A model generated the notes under the pieces. It made no database searches, was not told the origin of the DNA, and saw only the letters and a program-made list of their open reading frames with translations. Made by a program: the position numbers and the translations under genes. This document shows positions 1 to 9,107 of a stretch of 64,000 nucleotides of DNA, one piece after another (position 1 is the stretch's first letter; each line of letters opens with the position of its first letter). Origin of the DNA: Paenibacillus sp. FSL R7-0345 (GTDB lineage Bacteria; Bacillota; Bacilli; Paenibacillales; Paenibacillaceae). The stretch is taken from NCBI RefSeq assembly GCF_038595055.1, contig NZ_CP152002.1:1904501-1968500 (forward strand), written 5' to 3'.

Positions 1-455
1 GCCGGAAGGGGCTCCAGGATGAAGAGATCTGCGTGAACTGGGAGCTGTACAGCGCGGTTGCTTCGACCTCTGCCGGGAGTGAGCTTTCGTGCTGTGAGAT
101 CATTGTATTCGGTAATTCTTCCGCAGCGGAGGGTCCTTATTATATTGACCATGATGTTATGAAGGACTCCATTGACGGAGCGGCACTGCAGCGCATGATC
201 GACCGGCATGCCGGAGATGAGCTGATTCAGGTGCTGGCCAAAGCGGAGGCTGACCCGACAGGCTATGTAAGGGAGCGGCGTCATACGATGCTCGATGATT
301 CAGATATCAACCATACCCGGCATGCCCGTGCTGTTGTCGGCGGGGTTTTGGCTTATGTATGCGGAGATCCGATGATCTATGTATCCGGCGGCGGGGAGCA
401 TCAGGGTCCGGCAGGCGGAGGGCCGGTAGCGGCCGTATTCCGCAGAAATCAATAA
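1..455 (+). CDS. Ring-opening amidohydrolase (cyanuric acid hydrolase / barbiturase family), 3-prime part
   Basis: The frame is open from the window edge, so the 5-prime part lies outside; about 150 C-terminal residues remain. The AtzD/TrzD/barbiturase family opens cyclic amides such as cyanuric acid or barbiturate with Ser-Lys dyads and a structural metal. Visible here are the third-domain serine region (STSAGSEL), the CEIIVFGNS strand, the [17 protein letters not shown]-type stretch (here [18 protein letters not shown]), and the C-terminal metal loop [19 protein letters not shown]. The last is highly typical of the family. Followed 24 bp later by a cupin, then a PucR regulator and an allophanate-hydrolase-like amidase, so a nitrogen-scavenging role is inferred. 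Cyanurate and barbiturate specificity cannot be separated from this fragment. Confidence 0.85.
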   Translation, partial: RKGLQDEEICVNWELYSAVASTSAGSELSCCEIIVFGNSSAAEGPYYIDHDVMKDSIDGAALQRMIDRHAGDELIQVLAKAEADPTGYVRERRHTMLDDSDINHTRHARAVVGGVLAYVCGDPMIYVSGGGEHQGPAGGGPVAAVFRRNQ

Positions 456-479
456 ATGAATCTTATGGAGGAATGACAT

Positions 480-911
480 ATGCTTACACAGGAAACCGAG
501 GTTCTGACGGCAGAGGAAATGACATGGGAGCTGATGCCTAACCATATCGAGCTGTATCACCGGGAGATTGTCTCTGCGGCGCAGGCGGATAAGCTGGGGA
601 TTCGGATGAGCTCTATTTTATGGGAAAAGCTCGGTGTCGGCGGGCAGGTGGTTCCGCATTATCACGACGTGGTGGAGATTATTCATATTACCGTAGGCGA
701 GGTTAAGCTGCTGAGCGGCGGCGAGTGGAGCAGCTACCGGGCCGGAGATACCTTTCATGTGCCTGCCGGCGTTGTTCATTCGGTAGCCAATGCGGGGGAT
801 ACGCCATCTGAGCAGATCAGTATTTTTCTGCCGGCAGAAGCACAGGTAGCTCCAAACTCCTTTTTCGGCACAACCATTATTGAAGATATCTATTCCTCGA
901 AGCTAAAGTAA
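480..911 (+). CDS. Cupin-domain protein
   Basis: A 143-residue single-domain cupin. The ATG at 480 follows GGAGGA at 467-472 with good spacing. The first cupin motif is visible as the PHYHDVVEIIHI stretch with its His pair and Glu, followed by GEVKLLSGGEW. The second is AGDTFHVPAGVVHSVAN, with the expected His. These would form a mononuclear metal site in a beta-barrel. It sits between the ring-opening hydrolase and the regulator in what looks like one transcript. It could be a small isomerase or decarboxylase acting on the ring-opened product, or a sensor; the sequence does not decide. No signal peptide, so cytoplasmic. Confidence 0.8.
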   Translation: MLTQETEVLTAEEMTWELMPNHIELYHREIVSAAQADKLGIRMSSILWEKLGVGGQVVPHYHDVVEIIHITVGEVKLLSGGEWSSYRAGDTFHVPAGVVHSVANAGDTPSEQISIFLPAEAQVAPNSFFGTTIIEDIYSSKLK

Positions 912-926
912 AGGCGGCGGAGCTCC

Positions 927-2561
927 ATGGCGAACAATGTAATCACAGGTCTGACCTGCAGCGACATCCTGTTGATTCCCGATCTCAAGGAGGCAGTAGT
1001 GCTTGCCGGAGCGGGCGGCTTGCACCGTTACATAAATCGCGTAAACGTGATGGAGGTCCCGGATGTTATTGATTGGGTCCGGCCGGGGGAGTTCCTGATT
1101 ACGAGCGGGTTCCCCTTCCGTGACCAGCCGGATTTGATTTCAGACATGATTCCGCAGCTGAACCAAAAGGGCGTTTCTGCCCTGGGGATCAAAACCAAAC
1201 GTTTTATTGATGAGGTTCCGGCCAGGGCGCTTGAGCTTGCCGACCAGCTGGATTTCCCGATTTTTGAGCTGCCCTCGTCCACATCATTCTCTGATGTAGT
1301 CAGGGATATCATGGAGCGGGTGCTGGTGCAGGAAGCCAGGGAGCTCTCCCAGCTCCAGAGCCGGTTTCAGAAGCTGTCGAAGCAGCTGCTGCACGGTGAC
1401 GGCATTGAGGACTTTCTGCGCACGCTGGACGGAATGCTGCACAATCCGATTGTGCTTCTGGATGATATGGACCATCTGTTCTGTTCTCCGCAGGCCGAGG
1501 AGCTCGGATTTCACCGCCAGTCACCGGTCTGGCTTCAGCTCAGGGATGAGGCGAGTCTGGGCATTTGCTTCATCACCCTTGGAGAACGGCGGATCAGGGC
1601 TTATGTGTCTACAGTTAATGACAAGCAGATGAACCAGTGCCTGCTGATCTTGCTTGAATGGAACCAGGAGCTGACTATGGTCGATCAGCTGACTATTGAC
1701 AGGGTAGGTGTTCTGGTCGGACTGGAAATGATCAATGCGAACGCCCGCAGAGAAGTGGAGCTGAAGTACGTGGATCAGTTCCTGCAGGACTGGATCAGCG
1801 GCAGGATTGTGGCCGGCGAGGATCTGAAGCTGAGGGCAGAGGCCTGCGGCTGTCCGCTGCCTGATCATGCAATGACTGCAGCGGTGGTGGGCTGGCTGGA
1901 TATGAAGCCTGAGGTGAAGCAGCTGCAGCAGGCGGTGAAGAGAATCAGGACCAGGCCGGATTTACAGCATGTGAAGATGACGATCATGGAAGGCGAGCTG
2001 GCAGTTACGATAGCGGATAACGGGGACAGCCCGCTCGCCGACACTCTGCAGCGCCTGCTTACGGAGCTTAGTGCTGTTTGTGCCAAAGATACATTTGTCT
2101 TCTGCATCGGAGACAAGGTTAGCCGTCCTGATCTGGTGCATTTCAGCTATGAGTCAGCAAAAAAGATTTATCATATCCGCGAGATTTGCGATTTTCGTGA
2201 ACCGTTCATAGATTATAGAAAGCTGGGCGTCTTCAGGCTGCTGTACCATTTGCCGGAGCTTGAAGAAATCCGGGAGTACCGGGATCAGTATCTGATTCCC
2301 CTGCTTGATTACGACAACAAGCACAACGTATCCCTGCTGCAGACGCTAACCCAGTACTTCAAGAACAGCCGCAATGTAAAAAAAACCTCAGCCGCATTGT
2401 TCACTCATTATAATACCGTGACCTACAGGATTGAACGTGCCTGTGAGCTGCTGAACCTGAACTCAGATGACGGGGACGATATGCTTGAGCTTCATTTGGC
2501 TCTCAAGCTGCATGAGATGAGGCCTTATGAGAAGCAGCGTAACCCGCAGAATAGGAGATGA
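927..2561 (+). CDS. PucR-family transcriptional regulator
   Basis: A 544-residue protein with the PucR layout. An N-terminal PucR ligand domain lies at about residues 10-125 (MEVPDVIDWVRPGEFLITSG is diagnostic), then a GAF/GGDEF-like middle, and a C-terminal PucR-type helix-turn-helix at about 475-530 (KNSRNVKKTSAALFTHYNTV, then TYRIERACELL). Known members control purine and other nitrogen-heterocycle catabolism. Here it is embedded in the operon, between the cupin and the amidase, and its stop overlaps the amidase gene. That suggests it senses an intermediate of ring cleavage and controls its own operon (inference). A GGAG lies close upstream of the ATG at 927. Confidence 0.9.
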   Translation: MANNVITGLTCSDILLIPDLKEAVVLAGAGGLHRYINRVNVMEVPDVIDWVRPGEFLITSGFPFRDQPDLISDMIPQLNQKGVSALGIKTKRFIDEVPARALELADQLDFPIFELPSSTSFSDVVRDIMERVLVQEARELSQLQSRFQKLSKQLLHGDGIEDFLRTLDGMLHNPIVLLDDMDHLFCSPQAEELGFHRQSPVWLQLRDEASLGICFITLGERRIRAYVSTVNDKQMNQCLLILLEWNQELTMVDQLTIDRVGVLVGLEMINANARREVELKYVDQFLQDWISGRIVAGEDLKLRAEACGCPLPDHAMTAAVVGWLDMKPEVKQLQQAVKRIRTRPDLQHVKMTIMEGELAVTIADNGDSPLADTLQRLLTELSAVCAKDTFVFCIGDKVSRPDLVHFSYESAKKIYHIREICDFREPFIDYRKLGVFRLLYHLPELEEIREYRDQYLIPLLDYDNKHNVSLLQTLTQYFKNSRNVKKTSAALFTHYNTVTYRIERACELLNLNSDDGDDMLELHLALKLHEMRPYEKQRNPQNRR

Positions 2562-2566
2562 ACGAT

Positions 2567-4351
2567 ATGGCTATGGCCGAATTTCCGCTCAAGCTGTCTG
2601 CAGGATGGCTGCGGGACCAATACAGAAGCGGAGTGCTCACGCCGGAGACGGTTATCCGTGAAATTATCCGGCGTTCACAGGAGGATCAGGAGCTGAATAT
2701 TTGGATTGAGCCGCCGGACTACGGGCGGATACTGCCCTATCTGGAGGCTATAAGCCATTTGGACAGAGAGGATTATCCGCTATGGGGAATTCCGTTTGCG
2801 GTCAAGGATAATATAGATGTGCAGGGCTTCCCTACCACAGCTGCTTGCCCGCAATTCAGCTATATACCGGACAGACATTCCTCTGTGGTGGAGCGCTTAG
2901 TCGGTGCCGGGGCGATTCCTGTAGGCAAAAGCAACCTGGATCAATTTGCCACCGGACTGGTCGGCACAAGAAGTCCGCATGGGGCGGTGCATAACGCGCT
3001 CAGACCGGAATATATCAGCGGCGGCTCCAGCTCCGGCTCGGCAGTTGCTGTTGCCCGCGGCCAGGCAGTCTTCTCGCTGGGCACGGATACTGCCGGCTCC
3101 GGGCGTGTACCGGCAGCGCTGAACGGTCTGGTAGGGTATAAGCCCAGCCTGGGTGCCTGGCCTACCTTGGGAGTAGTCCCGGCTTGCGCCAGCCTGGACT
3201 GTGTCACGGTGTTCGCGAACAGCCTGGAGGAAGCGTTGCTGGTTGACCGGCAGGTGCGCGGCCTGGATGTATCCGATCCCTGGTCCCGCAGTATCCCCCG
3301 GCAGGCAGACCGTCGTCCTGCCAGGCTGCTGTTTCCGGCAGAGCCGCTTGGCTTCTATGGCCCTCATGAGGAGGAGTACCGGCTGGCCTGGCAAGCAGCG
3401 GGTGATTCGCTGAAGGAGCTGGGGATTCCGGTGGAATACGTGGACTGTACAATGTTCTTCGAAGCGGCTTCCATTCTGTATGATGGCCCCTGGGTAGCGG
3501 AGCGCTGGGCAGGTCTGGGAGCATTTGTGGAGAATAACCGCGCTTCCGTGCTTCCTGTCACAGAACAGATTTTATCGTCAGGAAACGGGGAACGGCATAC
3601 AGCCTCCAGCTTGTTCCAGGCCATGCACCGGCTGCAGGAGTACAAGGCTAAATCCCGCGAGCTGCTGCAGGACGCGGTGCTGGTCATGCCCACTTGTGGA
3701 GGCACCTGGACCAGAGAGCAGGTGGAGCTTAATCCGGTTGGCGCCAATTCGGATATGGGCCGCTACACCAATCACTGCAATTTGCTTGATCTGTCTGCGG
3801 TGGCTGTCCCTGCCGGAGAAGCTGCGCAGGATTTGCCGTTCGGGATCACTTTATTCGCGCTGGCGGACAGCGAGCATCTGCTGGCGGGAATGGCAGGCCT
3901 TTACCTTGGGGCTTCCGGCCTGGAAGATACGGAGCTGGCTGGGAAAGTTGAAACAGCAGATACAGCAGCAACCGTGCAGCAATATACTACGATTGCCGTC
4001 TGCGGCCTGCATATGCAGGGCTATCCGCTCGAAAAACAGATGACCGGTCACGGCGCTTATTTCTGGCGCGAGTCCAGAACGGCACCCTGCTACGATATGA
4101 TCAGACTGCAGACTGCACCTGCCAAGCCAGGTCTGCTTAAAAAAGCCCGAGGGGGAGCCTCCATTCAGCTCGAGCTATGGAAGATGCCGGTTCAATCGGT
4201 TGGCGCATTTGCAGCTCTGATTCCCGCGCCGCTTGGGCTTGGGAAGGTGGAGCTTGAGGACGGAAGTGAGGTTATAGGGTTTATCTGTGAAGGCTATGCC
4301 GAGGCAGAAGCGGAAAATATAACGGCCAGCGGCGGCTGGCGTTATGCTTGA
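2567..4351 (+). CDS. atzF: Allophanate-hydrolase-like amidase (AtzF type)
   Basis: A 594-residue amidase-signature hydrolase with the C-terminal domain of allophanate hydrolases. The Ser-cisSer-Lys triad is visible: Lys in FAVKDNIDVQGFPTTAACP, the cis-Ser in GGSSSGSAVAVARG, and the nucleophile in LGTDTAGSGRVPAALN, whose GSGRVPAA form is typical of AtzF/DUR1. The C-terminal part contains AVCGLHMQGYPLEKQM and GFICEGYA, like the second AtzF domain. AtzF cleaves allophanate (or 1,3-dicarboxyurea) to ammonia and CO2, the last step of cyanurate degradation. I prefer the ATG at 2567, nine bases after GGAG (2554-2557), over the in-frame ATG at 2558 that overlaps the pucR-like stop. No biotin-dependent urea carboxylase is nearby, so a ring-cleavage pathway fits better than urea amidolysis. 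Confidence 0.85.
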   Translation: MAMAEFPLKLSAGWLRDQYRSGVLTPETVIREIIRRSQEDQELNIWIEPPDYGRILPYLEAISHLDREDYPLWGIPFAVKDNIDVQGFPTTAACPQFSYIPDRHSSVVERLVGAGAIPVGKSNLDQFATGLVGTRSPHGAVHNALRPEYISGGSSSGSAVAVARGQAVFSLGTDTAGSGRVPAALNGLVGYKPSLGAWPTLGVVPACASLDCVTVFANSLEEALLVDRQVRGLDVSDPWSRSIPRQADRRPARLLFPAEPLGFYGPHEEEYRLAWQAAGDSLKELGIPVEYVDCTMFFEAASILYDGPWVAERWAGLGAFVENNRASVLPVTEQILSSGNGERHTASSLFQAMHRLQEYKAKSRELLQDAVLVMPTCGGTWTREQVELNPVGANSDMGRYTNHCNLLDLSAVAVPAGEAAQDLPFGITLFALADSEHLLAGMAGLYLGASGLEDTELAGKVETADTAATVQQYTTIAVCGLHMQGYPLEKQMTGHGAYFWRESRTAPCYDMIRLQTAPAKPGLLKKARGGASIQLELWKMPVQSVGAFAALIPAPLGLGKVELEDGSEVIGFICEGYAEAEAENITASGGWRYA

Positions 4352-4374
4352 TGCTAATCCCTGTAGCGGCCGGA

Positions 4375-4403
4375 TTGACAACAAATTGTGAATTGGCTAT
4401 ACT
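4375..4403 (+). promoter_or_regulatory. Sigma-A promoter of the tyrS leader
   Basis: TTGACA at 4375-4380 and TATACT at 4398-4403 are separated by 17 bp, a near-consensus vegetative promoter. Transcription would begin just upstream of the T-box leader. Confidence 0.85.
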
Positions 4404-4424
4404 TTCTGTAATCTTATAGTTTGT

Positions 4425-4675
4425 ATACGTTGAACGAGCGCAGTAGCAGCTTAGTCCCTGTCACAGAAAGCCGGGGGGTGATGGAACCCGGTACACACGA
4501 GGGCTGCGAAATACACTCTGGAGTATCTTGGGTAATGCCAAGCGGGAGCAAGCGAACGATAACTCGCTTATGAGTGGTACGGATGGGCTGATTATAGGCT
4601 TCCCGTGCAATTTGGGTGGTAACACGGTTAATTCAATCGTCCCTGTGTCTGAAGAGACAAGGGGCGATTTTTTGC
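4425..4675 (+). promoter_or_regulatory. Tyrosine T-box riboswitch with terminator
   Basis: The leader of tyrS. The lower Stem I strand (AGTA then GCAGC) pairs with GCTGC near 4504, followed by GAAATAC; this places the specifier codon TAC (Tyr) at 4512-4514. The T-box bulge GGGTGGTAACACGG lies at about 4614-4627; its TGGT would pair with the ACCA end of uncharged tRNA-Tyr. An intrinsic terminator follows: arms at about 4636-4650 and 4655-4669, then a T run. Uncharged tRNA-Tyr should favour the antiterminator and read-through into tyrS. The GTAACACGG form departs slightly from the usual GNACCGCG. Confidence 0.9.
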
Positions 4676-4808
4676 GTTTGCCGGGCTGGCTGGTTGTATG
4701 CCAACATAGCAGACATTGGCGGTCCGCGGATCTCTGCCGTACCCCGGGTGATGCTCATCCACCAACGTATCCCACTAACCATACTGATCACTAACAAAGG
4801 GGCTGTAC

Positions 4809-6074
4809 ATGTTGAATATTATTGATGAACTGGAATGGCGCGATGCCATTAATCAGCAGACGGATGCGGAAGGACTGCGCGAATTAACGAATACTAAGGC
4901 GGTTTCACTGTACTGCGGTGTAGACCCGACCGGAGACAGTATGCATATCGGGCATCTGATCCCGTTTATGGTGCTCAGACGCTTTCAGCTGGCAGGACAC
5001 CGTCCGGTGATCCTGATCGGCGGAGCTACCGGAACGATCGGCGATCCGAGCGGACGCCAGAGCGAGCGCTCCCTGCAGACACTCGAGCAGGTGCAGGAGA
5101 ATGTGGATGCGCTGACTGCGCAGATGAAGAAGCTGTTTATCTCTGATGATGACGCCAATCAGGTCCGTCTGGTCAACAACTATGACTGGACCAAGAACAT
5201 CAATGTTATTGAATTCCTGCGCGATTTCGGCAAAAACTTCAGCATCAACACCATGCTCGCCAAGGATGTAGTCTCCAGCCGTCTGGACAGCGGGATTTCG
5301 TTCACCGAGTTCTCGTACCAGATTCTGCAGTCGATCGATTACCTGCACCTGTTCAAGCATGAGGATGTGCAGCTGCAGATCGGCGGCTCCGACCAATGGG
5401 GCAATATCACAAGCGGCCTGGACCTGATCCGGAAAAAAGAAGGCAACGAAGCAAAAGCATTCGGCCTCACCATCCCGCTGATGCTCAAAGCGGACGGCAC
5501 CAAGTTCGGCAAAACTGCAGGCGGCGCTGTGTGGCTCGATCCGAAGAAAACAACCCCTTACGAGTTCTACCAGTTCTGGGCGAACACAGATGACCGGGAT
5601 GTAATCAAATACCTCAAGTACTTCACGTTCCTCAGCAAAGAAGAGATCGAAGCTCTTGCTGCCAAAGTGGAGTCCGAGCCGCACAAGCGCGAAGCACAGA
5701 AAGCACTGGCGGAAGAGATGACCCGGTTCGTGCACAGTGAAGAATTGCTGGAGCAGGCTAAGCGTATTACCGCAGCACTGTTCAGCGGTGATATCCGCTC
5801 CCTGACTGCCGATGAGATTGAAGAAGGCTTCAAGGAAATGCCGACCTTCACTGCCTCGACCGAAACGAAGAATATCGTCGAATGGCTGGTTGACCTTGGT
5901 ATCGAGCCGTCCAAACGCCAGGCGCGCGAAGACATTACCAAAGGTGCAATCTCGATCAACGGCGAGCGTGTAAATGAGCTTGAGGTAGAGATCACCGCTG
6001 AGCAAGCCATTGGCGGCAAGTTCATCATCGTCCGCAAAGGCAAGAAAAACTACAGCCTGGTAAAACTGGTTTAA
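4809..6074 (+). CDS. tyrS: Tyrosyl-tRNA synthetase
   Basis: Class I aminoacyl-tRNA synthetase that charges tRNA-Tyr in the cytoplasm; 421 residues, normal for the bacterial TyrRS type. The ATP-binding HIGH motif is at residues 46-49 (SMHIGHLIP), GGATGTIGDPSGR follows, and the second signature is TKFGKTAGG at about residue 230. An S4 RNA-binding domain covers roughly residues 355-418 (SKRQAREDITKGAISINGE). The ATG at 4809 follows an AAGGGG Shine-Dalgarno. The gene stands alone behind its promoter and T-box and ends in a strong terminator. Confidence 0.98.
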   Translation: MLNIIDELEWRDAINQQTDAEGLRELTNTKAVSLYCGVDPTGDSMHIGHLIPFMVLRRFQLAGHRPVILIGGATGTIGDPSGRQSERSLQTLEQVQENVDALTAQMKKLFISDDDANQVRLVNNYDWTKNINVIEFLRDFGKNFSINTMLAKDVVSSRLDSGISFTEFSYQILQSIDYLHLFKHEDVQLQIGGSDQWGNITSGLDLIRKKEGNEAKAFGLTIPLMLKADGTKFGKTAGGAVWLDPKKTTPYEFYQFWANTDDRDVIKYLKYFTFLSKEEIEALAAKVESEPHKREAQKALAEEMTRFVHSEELLEQAKRITAALFSGDIRSLTADEIEEGFKEMPTFTASTETKNIVEWLVDLGIEPSKRQAREDITKGAISINGERVNELEVEITAEQAIGGKFIIVRKGKKNYSLVKLV

Positions 6075-6109
6075 TTCCCAACTGATAAGTTAGGCGGCAA
6101 AAGCACACA

Positions 6110-6157
6110 AAAAGGCTATCCCGGTCATTTCACATGACCAAGGGGTAGCCTTTTTTG
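6110..6157 (+). terminator. Intrinsic terminator after tyrS
   Basis: A long hairpin: AAGGCTATCCC and GGTCA on the left arm pair with TGACC and GGGTAGCCTT on the right, followed by a T run from 6151. Confidence 0.9.
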
Positions 6158-6211
6158 TTTTGGTTGAAAGGAAGCCCGTCCGTTAGCTCGGTTGGCGGGC
6201 TGAGCACAAGG

Positions 6212-6288
6212 AGTTTGTGGGAAAAATCCCACAAACTGCACCGTCAGTAGGCTGAATAGAGGTCATTAGTGGGAAAAATCCCACAAAT
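6212..6288. repeat. Two palindromic repeats, core GTGGGAAAAATCCCAC
   Basis: In the gene-free stretch 6158-6458 two copies of the same palindrome lie about 50 bp apart: one at 6212-6237 (flanks AGTTT / AAACT) and one at about 6266-6288. Both are followed by similar words (CTGCACCGTCAG and TAGCGCTGTCAG), so the repeat unit is longer than the palindrome. No T run follows, so these are not simple terminators. The rest of the stretch shows no gene. Confidence 0.7.
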
Positions 6289-6458
6289 AGCGCTGTCAGC
6301 ACGGACATATTCTTGTCTCATTTGCTAATTGATAATTATTCTCAAACGGTCTATTGTTACTATATAGCCGGAATAATAGCCGGGTAACTTCCTATTCTCC
6401 CTAGTGGGCCCCAGCTTAGGCTCCCAGTTGTTCCTGCTAGTCTGCCAGCTGTTCCTGC

Positions 6459-6644
6459 TTAGTCTGCAAGCAGCTCCAGTTCATCCTCCAGCCCGGCCAA
6501 TTTCCTCCGGATAGCGGCGGCAAGCTCCGTGTCGCCGTCTTTTTCCGCCTGTGCCAATCCTTCCTGTGCCTGGCTGATTTGATACTCCAAATAGGCAAAA
6601 TCGGATGAGGCGCCCGGGTGTGCTGAGCGTTGGGAGTAAGTCAT
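6459..6644 (-). CDS. Small coiled-coil protein, function unknown
   Basis: A 61-residue minus-strand ORF. An AAGGAAG Shine-Dalgarno sits at a suitable distance upstream of its ATG (read on the minus strand, bases about 6651-6657), which supports translation. The sequence is a nearly uninterrupted amphipathic helix (YLEYQISQAQEGLAQAEKDG, then AAAIRRKLAGLEDELELL), acidic at the C terminus, with no Cys and no signal peptide. It lies alone between tyrS and the FIST gene. I do not recognise the family; short coiled-coil proteins of this kind are common in bacilli. Confidence 0.6.
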   Translation of the reverse strand: MTYSQRSAHPGASSDFAYLEYQISQAQEGLAQAEKDGDTELAAAIRRKLAGLEDELELLAD

Positions 6645-6860
6645 GCTTCACACTTCCTTTTTACATATTGTAGTCATTCCTGGCTGTCACCAAGTATGTC
6701 CATGATACAGGCTTTCGATGGTGCGCTCAACCAAAAGCGACATTATTCACAGACAGCAGGACCATTCTGGTTTAACCATAAGATAGTATCAAAAATTAAA
6801 ACTAATTTTTTTGGAAAAGTTTGAAAGAGTGCTCCCCGCACAGAAAGGTTGTTATACATA

Positions 6861-7892
6861 ATGAAAGCTTTATCGTTTAATACGCTGGACGATGCAAGGC
6901 GTCAACTGGAGGAACTTGGAGAGAACCGCGGACTGGTGCTGTTTGCTTCAGCTGCTGCTGTCAGAGAATTGTCTCCGCTGGCCCCGCCGCATGCCGTACT
7001 GTGCTCGACCAAAGGCGAATACACTCCTGAGGGTTACCGAAGCGGCGTTATTACCGGCTTTGAATACGATGTACGCATGACGGGAATTGTTGAAATTCTG
7101 CAGCCGCCGGTTCTGAGCAGTGCCGGGCTGAATGCGGCCTATCAAAAGGTAAAAGACAATGCCAACGCTTTTCTGCTGCTGCTGTGCGACGGCGCGGCTG
7201 CGATGGAGGAGGCGATTCTTTCTTCGCTGTTTTTTATTGCACCGGAGTTTAAGGTGATCGGCGGCAGTGCAGCGGATGATGAGAGCGGCGAGACGTACAT
7301 CTATATCGGCAGCCGGCGGGTAAAGAATCTGGGTATTTTTTTCAATATGGCTGCCCGCACCTCGCTGATCAAAGAGAATATATACGTCCCGACAGGCAAC
7401 ACGCTGCTGGTAACGGAGGCGGATGTGTTTGGCAGAACGGTATTTTCGTTTAACGGCCGGCCTGCGGCTGAGGAGTATGCCCGTGTGCTGGGCGTACCGG
7501 AAGAGGAGCTGACGCAGCATTTTCTCAGCAGTCCGCTCGGCAAAAGATATGAGGACGATCTGATTATCGCCTCCCCGATGACGGCCAATCCCGACCGCTC
7601 GGTCACCTTTTACAGCCAGGTGATGTCCAGTACTTATGTAGAGGTATTAGGTCTGGCCGACCCGCTGGCCGTGCTGGAGGAAACTCTAGGCGCAAGCCCG
7701 TACAAGCCTTCCTTTGTACTCAATATTAACTGCACTCTGCGGGACCAGCTGTTCAACCGTGACCGGCTGTGGGGCGCATTCGACGACAAGATGCTCAGCT
7801 TCTGCGGCAATACTACCGGGTTCATCAGCTATGGAGAGCAATATTATAAAAAGCATGCCAACCAGACCATGATTCTGCTGCTGGTTGAATAG
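6861..7892 (+). CDS. FIST-domain sensor protein
   Basis: A 343-residue protein with FIST N (about residues 20-200) and FIST C (about 210-340) domains. Visible family features are the [18 protein letters not shown] and [19 protein letters not shown] strands and the C-terminal [15 protein letters not shown] stretch. FIST modules are predicted small-ligand sensors, often attached to or beside chemotaxis and signalling genes. I take the ATG at 6861, 12 bases after AGAAAGG, because the in-frame TTG at 6849 abuts that site. The next gene, a soluble MCP-like transducer, starts 13 bp downstream, so the two probably form a sensor-transducer pair (inference). Confidence 0.85.
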   Translation: MKALSFNTLDDARRQLEELGENRGLVLFASAAAVRELSPLAPPHAVLCSTKGEYTPEGYRSGVITGFEYDVRMTGIVEILQPPVLSSAGLNAAYQKVKDNANAFLLLLCDGAAAMEEAILSSLFFIAPEFKVIGGSAADDESGETYIYIGSRRVKNLGIFFNMAARTSLIKENIYVPTGNTLLVTEADVFGRTVFSFNGRPAAEEYARVLGVPEEELTQHFLSSPLGKRYEDDLIIASPMTANPDRSVTFYSQVMSSTYVEVLGLADPLAVLEETLGASPYKPSFVLNINCTLRDQLFNRDRLWGAFDDKMLSFCGNTTGFISYGEQYYKKHANQTMILLLVE

Positions 7893-7905
7893 GGGGAAAT
7901 CGGAT

Positions 7906-8937
7906 ATGCAATGGATGACCAAGCTTCGCTCACTCCGGATGAAATCTCCGGCAGATACTGAGATTCTGATTCCAGAAGCTGCCGTGCCTGCTGGCGCGGT
8001 TGCTGAATCTTCAATTGAGCCTGTACCTGAACCGGTATCTTATAGCGTTCACGCTTATGCCTTGGCCGAGCAGATCCGCCTTGAGACCGGAGCAATCCTG
8101 CAGCAGGAGGGGCGGATGGTTGAAGAATTTGCAGCCCTGCGTGCAGGCAGCGGCGAGCTGATCAGTCAGGTCGGCGGGACACAGCAGCTGCTTGAACATC
8201 TGAAGGCAAACAGCGGGCAGACTGAAGACCTTATCAATGAAATGTATGGCAGCCTGTCGTATTCCTCCAATAAAATCGAATTCGCGAAGGAAGCCAACGT
8301 ACAGATTTCCGAGGAAATGCAGAAGGCGTCAGCTGTATTTACCGAATTTGTTACCTTGAACGAGGAGCTGCGCCGGCATTTCACCAGTATTGAACAGCTG
8401 GCGAGAGTCATTACGGATATCGCCGAGCAGACGAACCTGCTGTCGTTAAATGCTGCTATTGAAGCAGCCCGGGCAGGTGAGCATGGACGCGGCTTTGCAG
8501 TTGTGTCCACGGAGATCCGTAAGCTTGCCGACAGCACCCGCAACCATGTGAAAGAGATAATGGGCTCACTCACGGGAATGACCGATGTGATGGAGCAGCT
8601 GCACAGCAAATCCGGCGACGGAACCAGGGCAATGACTGAAACGGCTGAGCGGATCAGCCAGTCTACCGTTTTTATGAATGAGATTGTGGAAGCGGAGGAG
8701 GAAGTGTTCGAGCATCTGGAGAAAATCCAGGTGTCCCAGGAGAGCAGCATGGAGGATGTCGAGCAAATTAACAGCGGCCTGCTGCGTATTCTGGAGAAAT
8801 CCGGCCAGGATTCGGACCAGTTCCAGAAGCTCGTAATGGCGGTCCAGCAAAAAGCCGATCATTATCAGCAGCTGCTCAACCATTTGCATCAGATCGAACA
8901 GCTGCAACAGCTTGACATTACGCAGGAAATGCACTGA
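7906..8937 (+). CDS. Soluble methyl-accepting chemotaxis-type transducer
   Basis: A 343-residue protein without membrane segments. An N-terminal variable part is followed by an MCP signalling domain, whose hairpin tip reads [20 protein letters not shown] followed by [18 protein letters not shown]. It should contact CheA/CheW. The ATG at 7906 follows AGGGGGAAA; the preceding gene stops 13 bp before it. As the protein lacks its own recognisable ligand domain, the FIST protein encoded immediately upstream may supply the input. A short form of the methylation helices appears to be present. Confidence 0.88.
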   Translation: MQWMTKLRSLRMKSPADTEILIPEAAVPAGAVAESSIEPVPEPVSYSVHAYALAEQIRLETGAILQQEGRMVEEFAALRAGSGELISQVGGTQQLLEHLKANSGQTEDLINEMYGSLSYSSNKIEFAKEANVQISEEMQKASAVFTEFVTLNEELRRHFTSIEQLARVITDIAEQTNLLSLNAAIEAARAGEHGRGFAVVSTEIRKLADSTRNHVKEIMGSLTGMTDVMEQLHSKSGDGTRAMTETAERISQSTVFMNEIVEAEEEVFEHLEKIQVSQESSMEDVEQINSGLLRILEKSGQDSDQFQKLVMAVQQKADHYQQLLNHLHQIEQLQQLDITQEMH

Positions 8938-8970
8938 GCGTGCGCTTGAATTGAATATCTGTACAGCATG

Positions 8971-9007
8971 AACCCGCAGCCTGCCTGAATCCCGGCTGCG
9001 GGTTTTT
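8971..9007 (+). terminator. Intrinsic terminator after the FIST/MCP pair
   Basis: AACCCGCAGC (8971-8980) pairs with GCTGCGGGTT (8995-9004) and is followed by Ts. Confidence 0.85.
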
Positions 9008-9107
9008 GCGGCCGTCCGGCCGGATGACGGTATGACAGAGACACTGATTATGCTATAGTTAACAGTAAGCTTTACGAAGTGACAGCAGACCTGAAAGGGA
9101 GTACTTC

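Noticed and set aside
4528-4794. Short ORFs in the tyrS leader
   Set aside because: They run through the T-box and its terminator and lack ribosome-binding sites.
4905-6005. A 366-codon minus-strand ORF across tyrS
   Set aside because: It lies fully antisense to an unmistakable tyrS, has no ribosome-binding site and no family resemblance; a by-product of codon bias.
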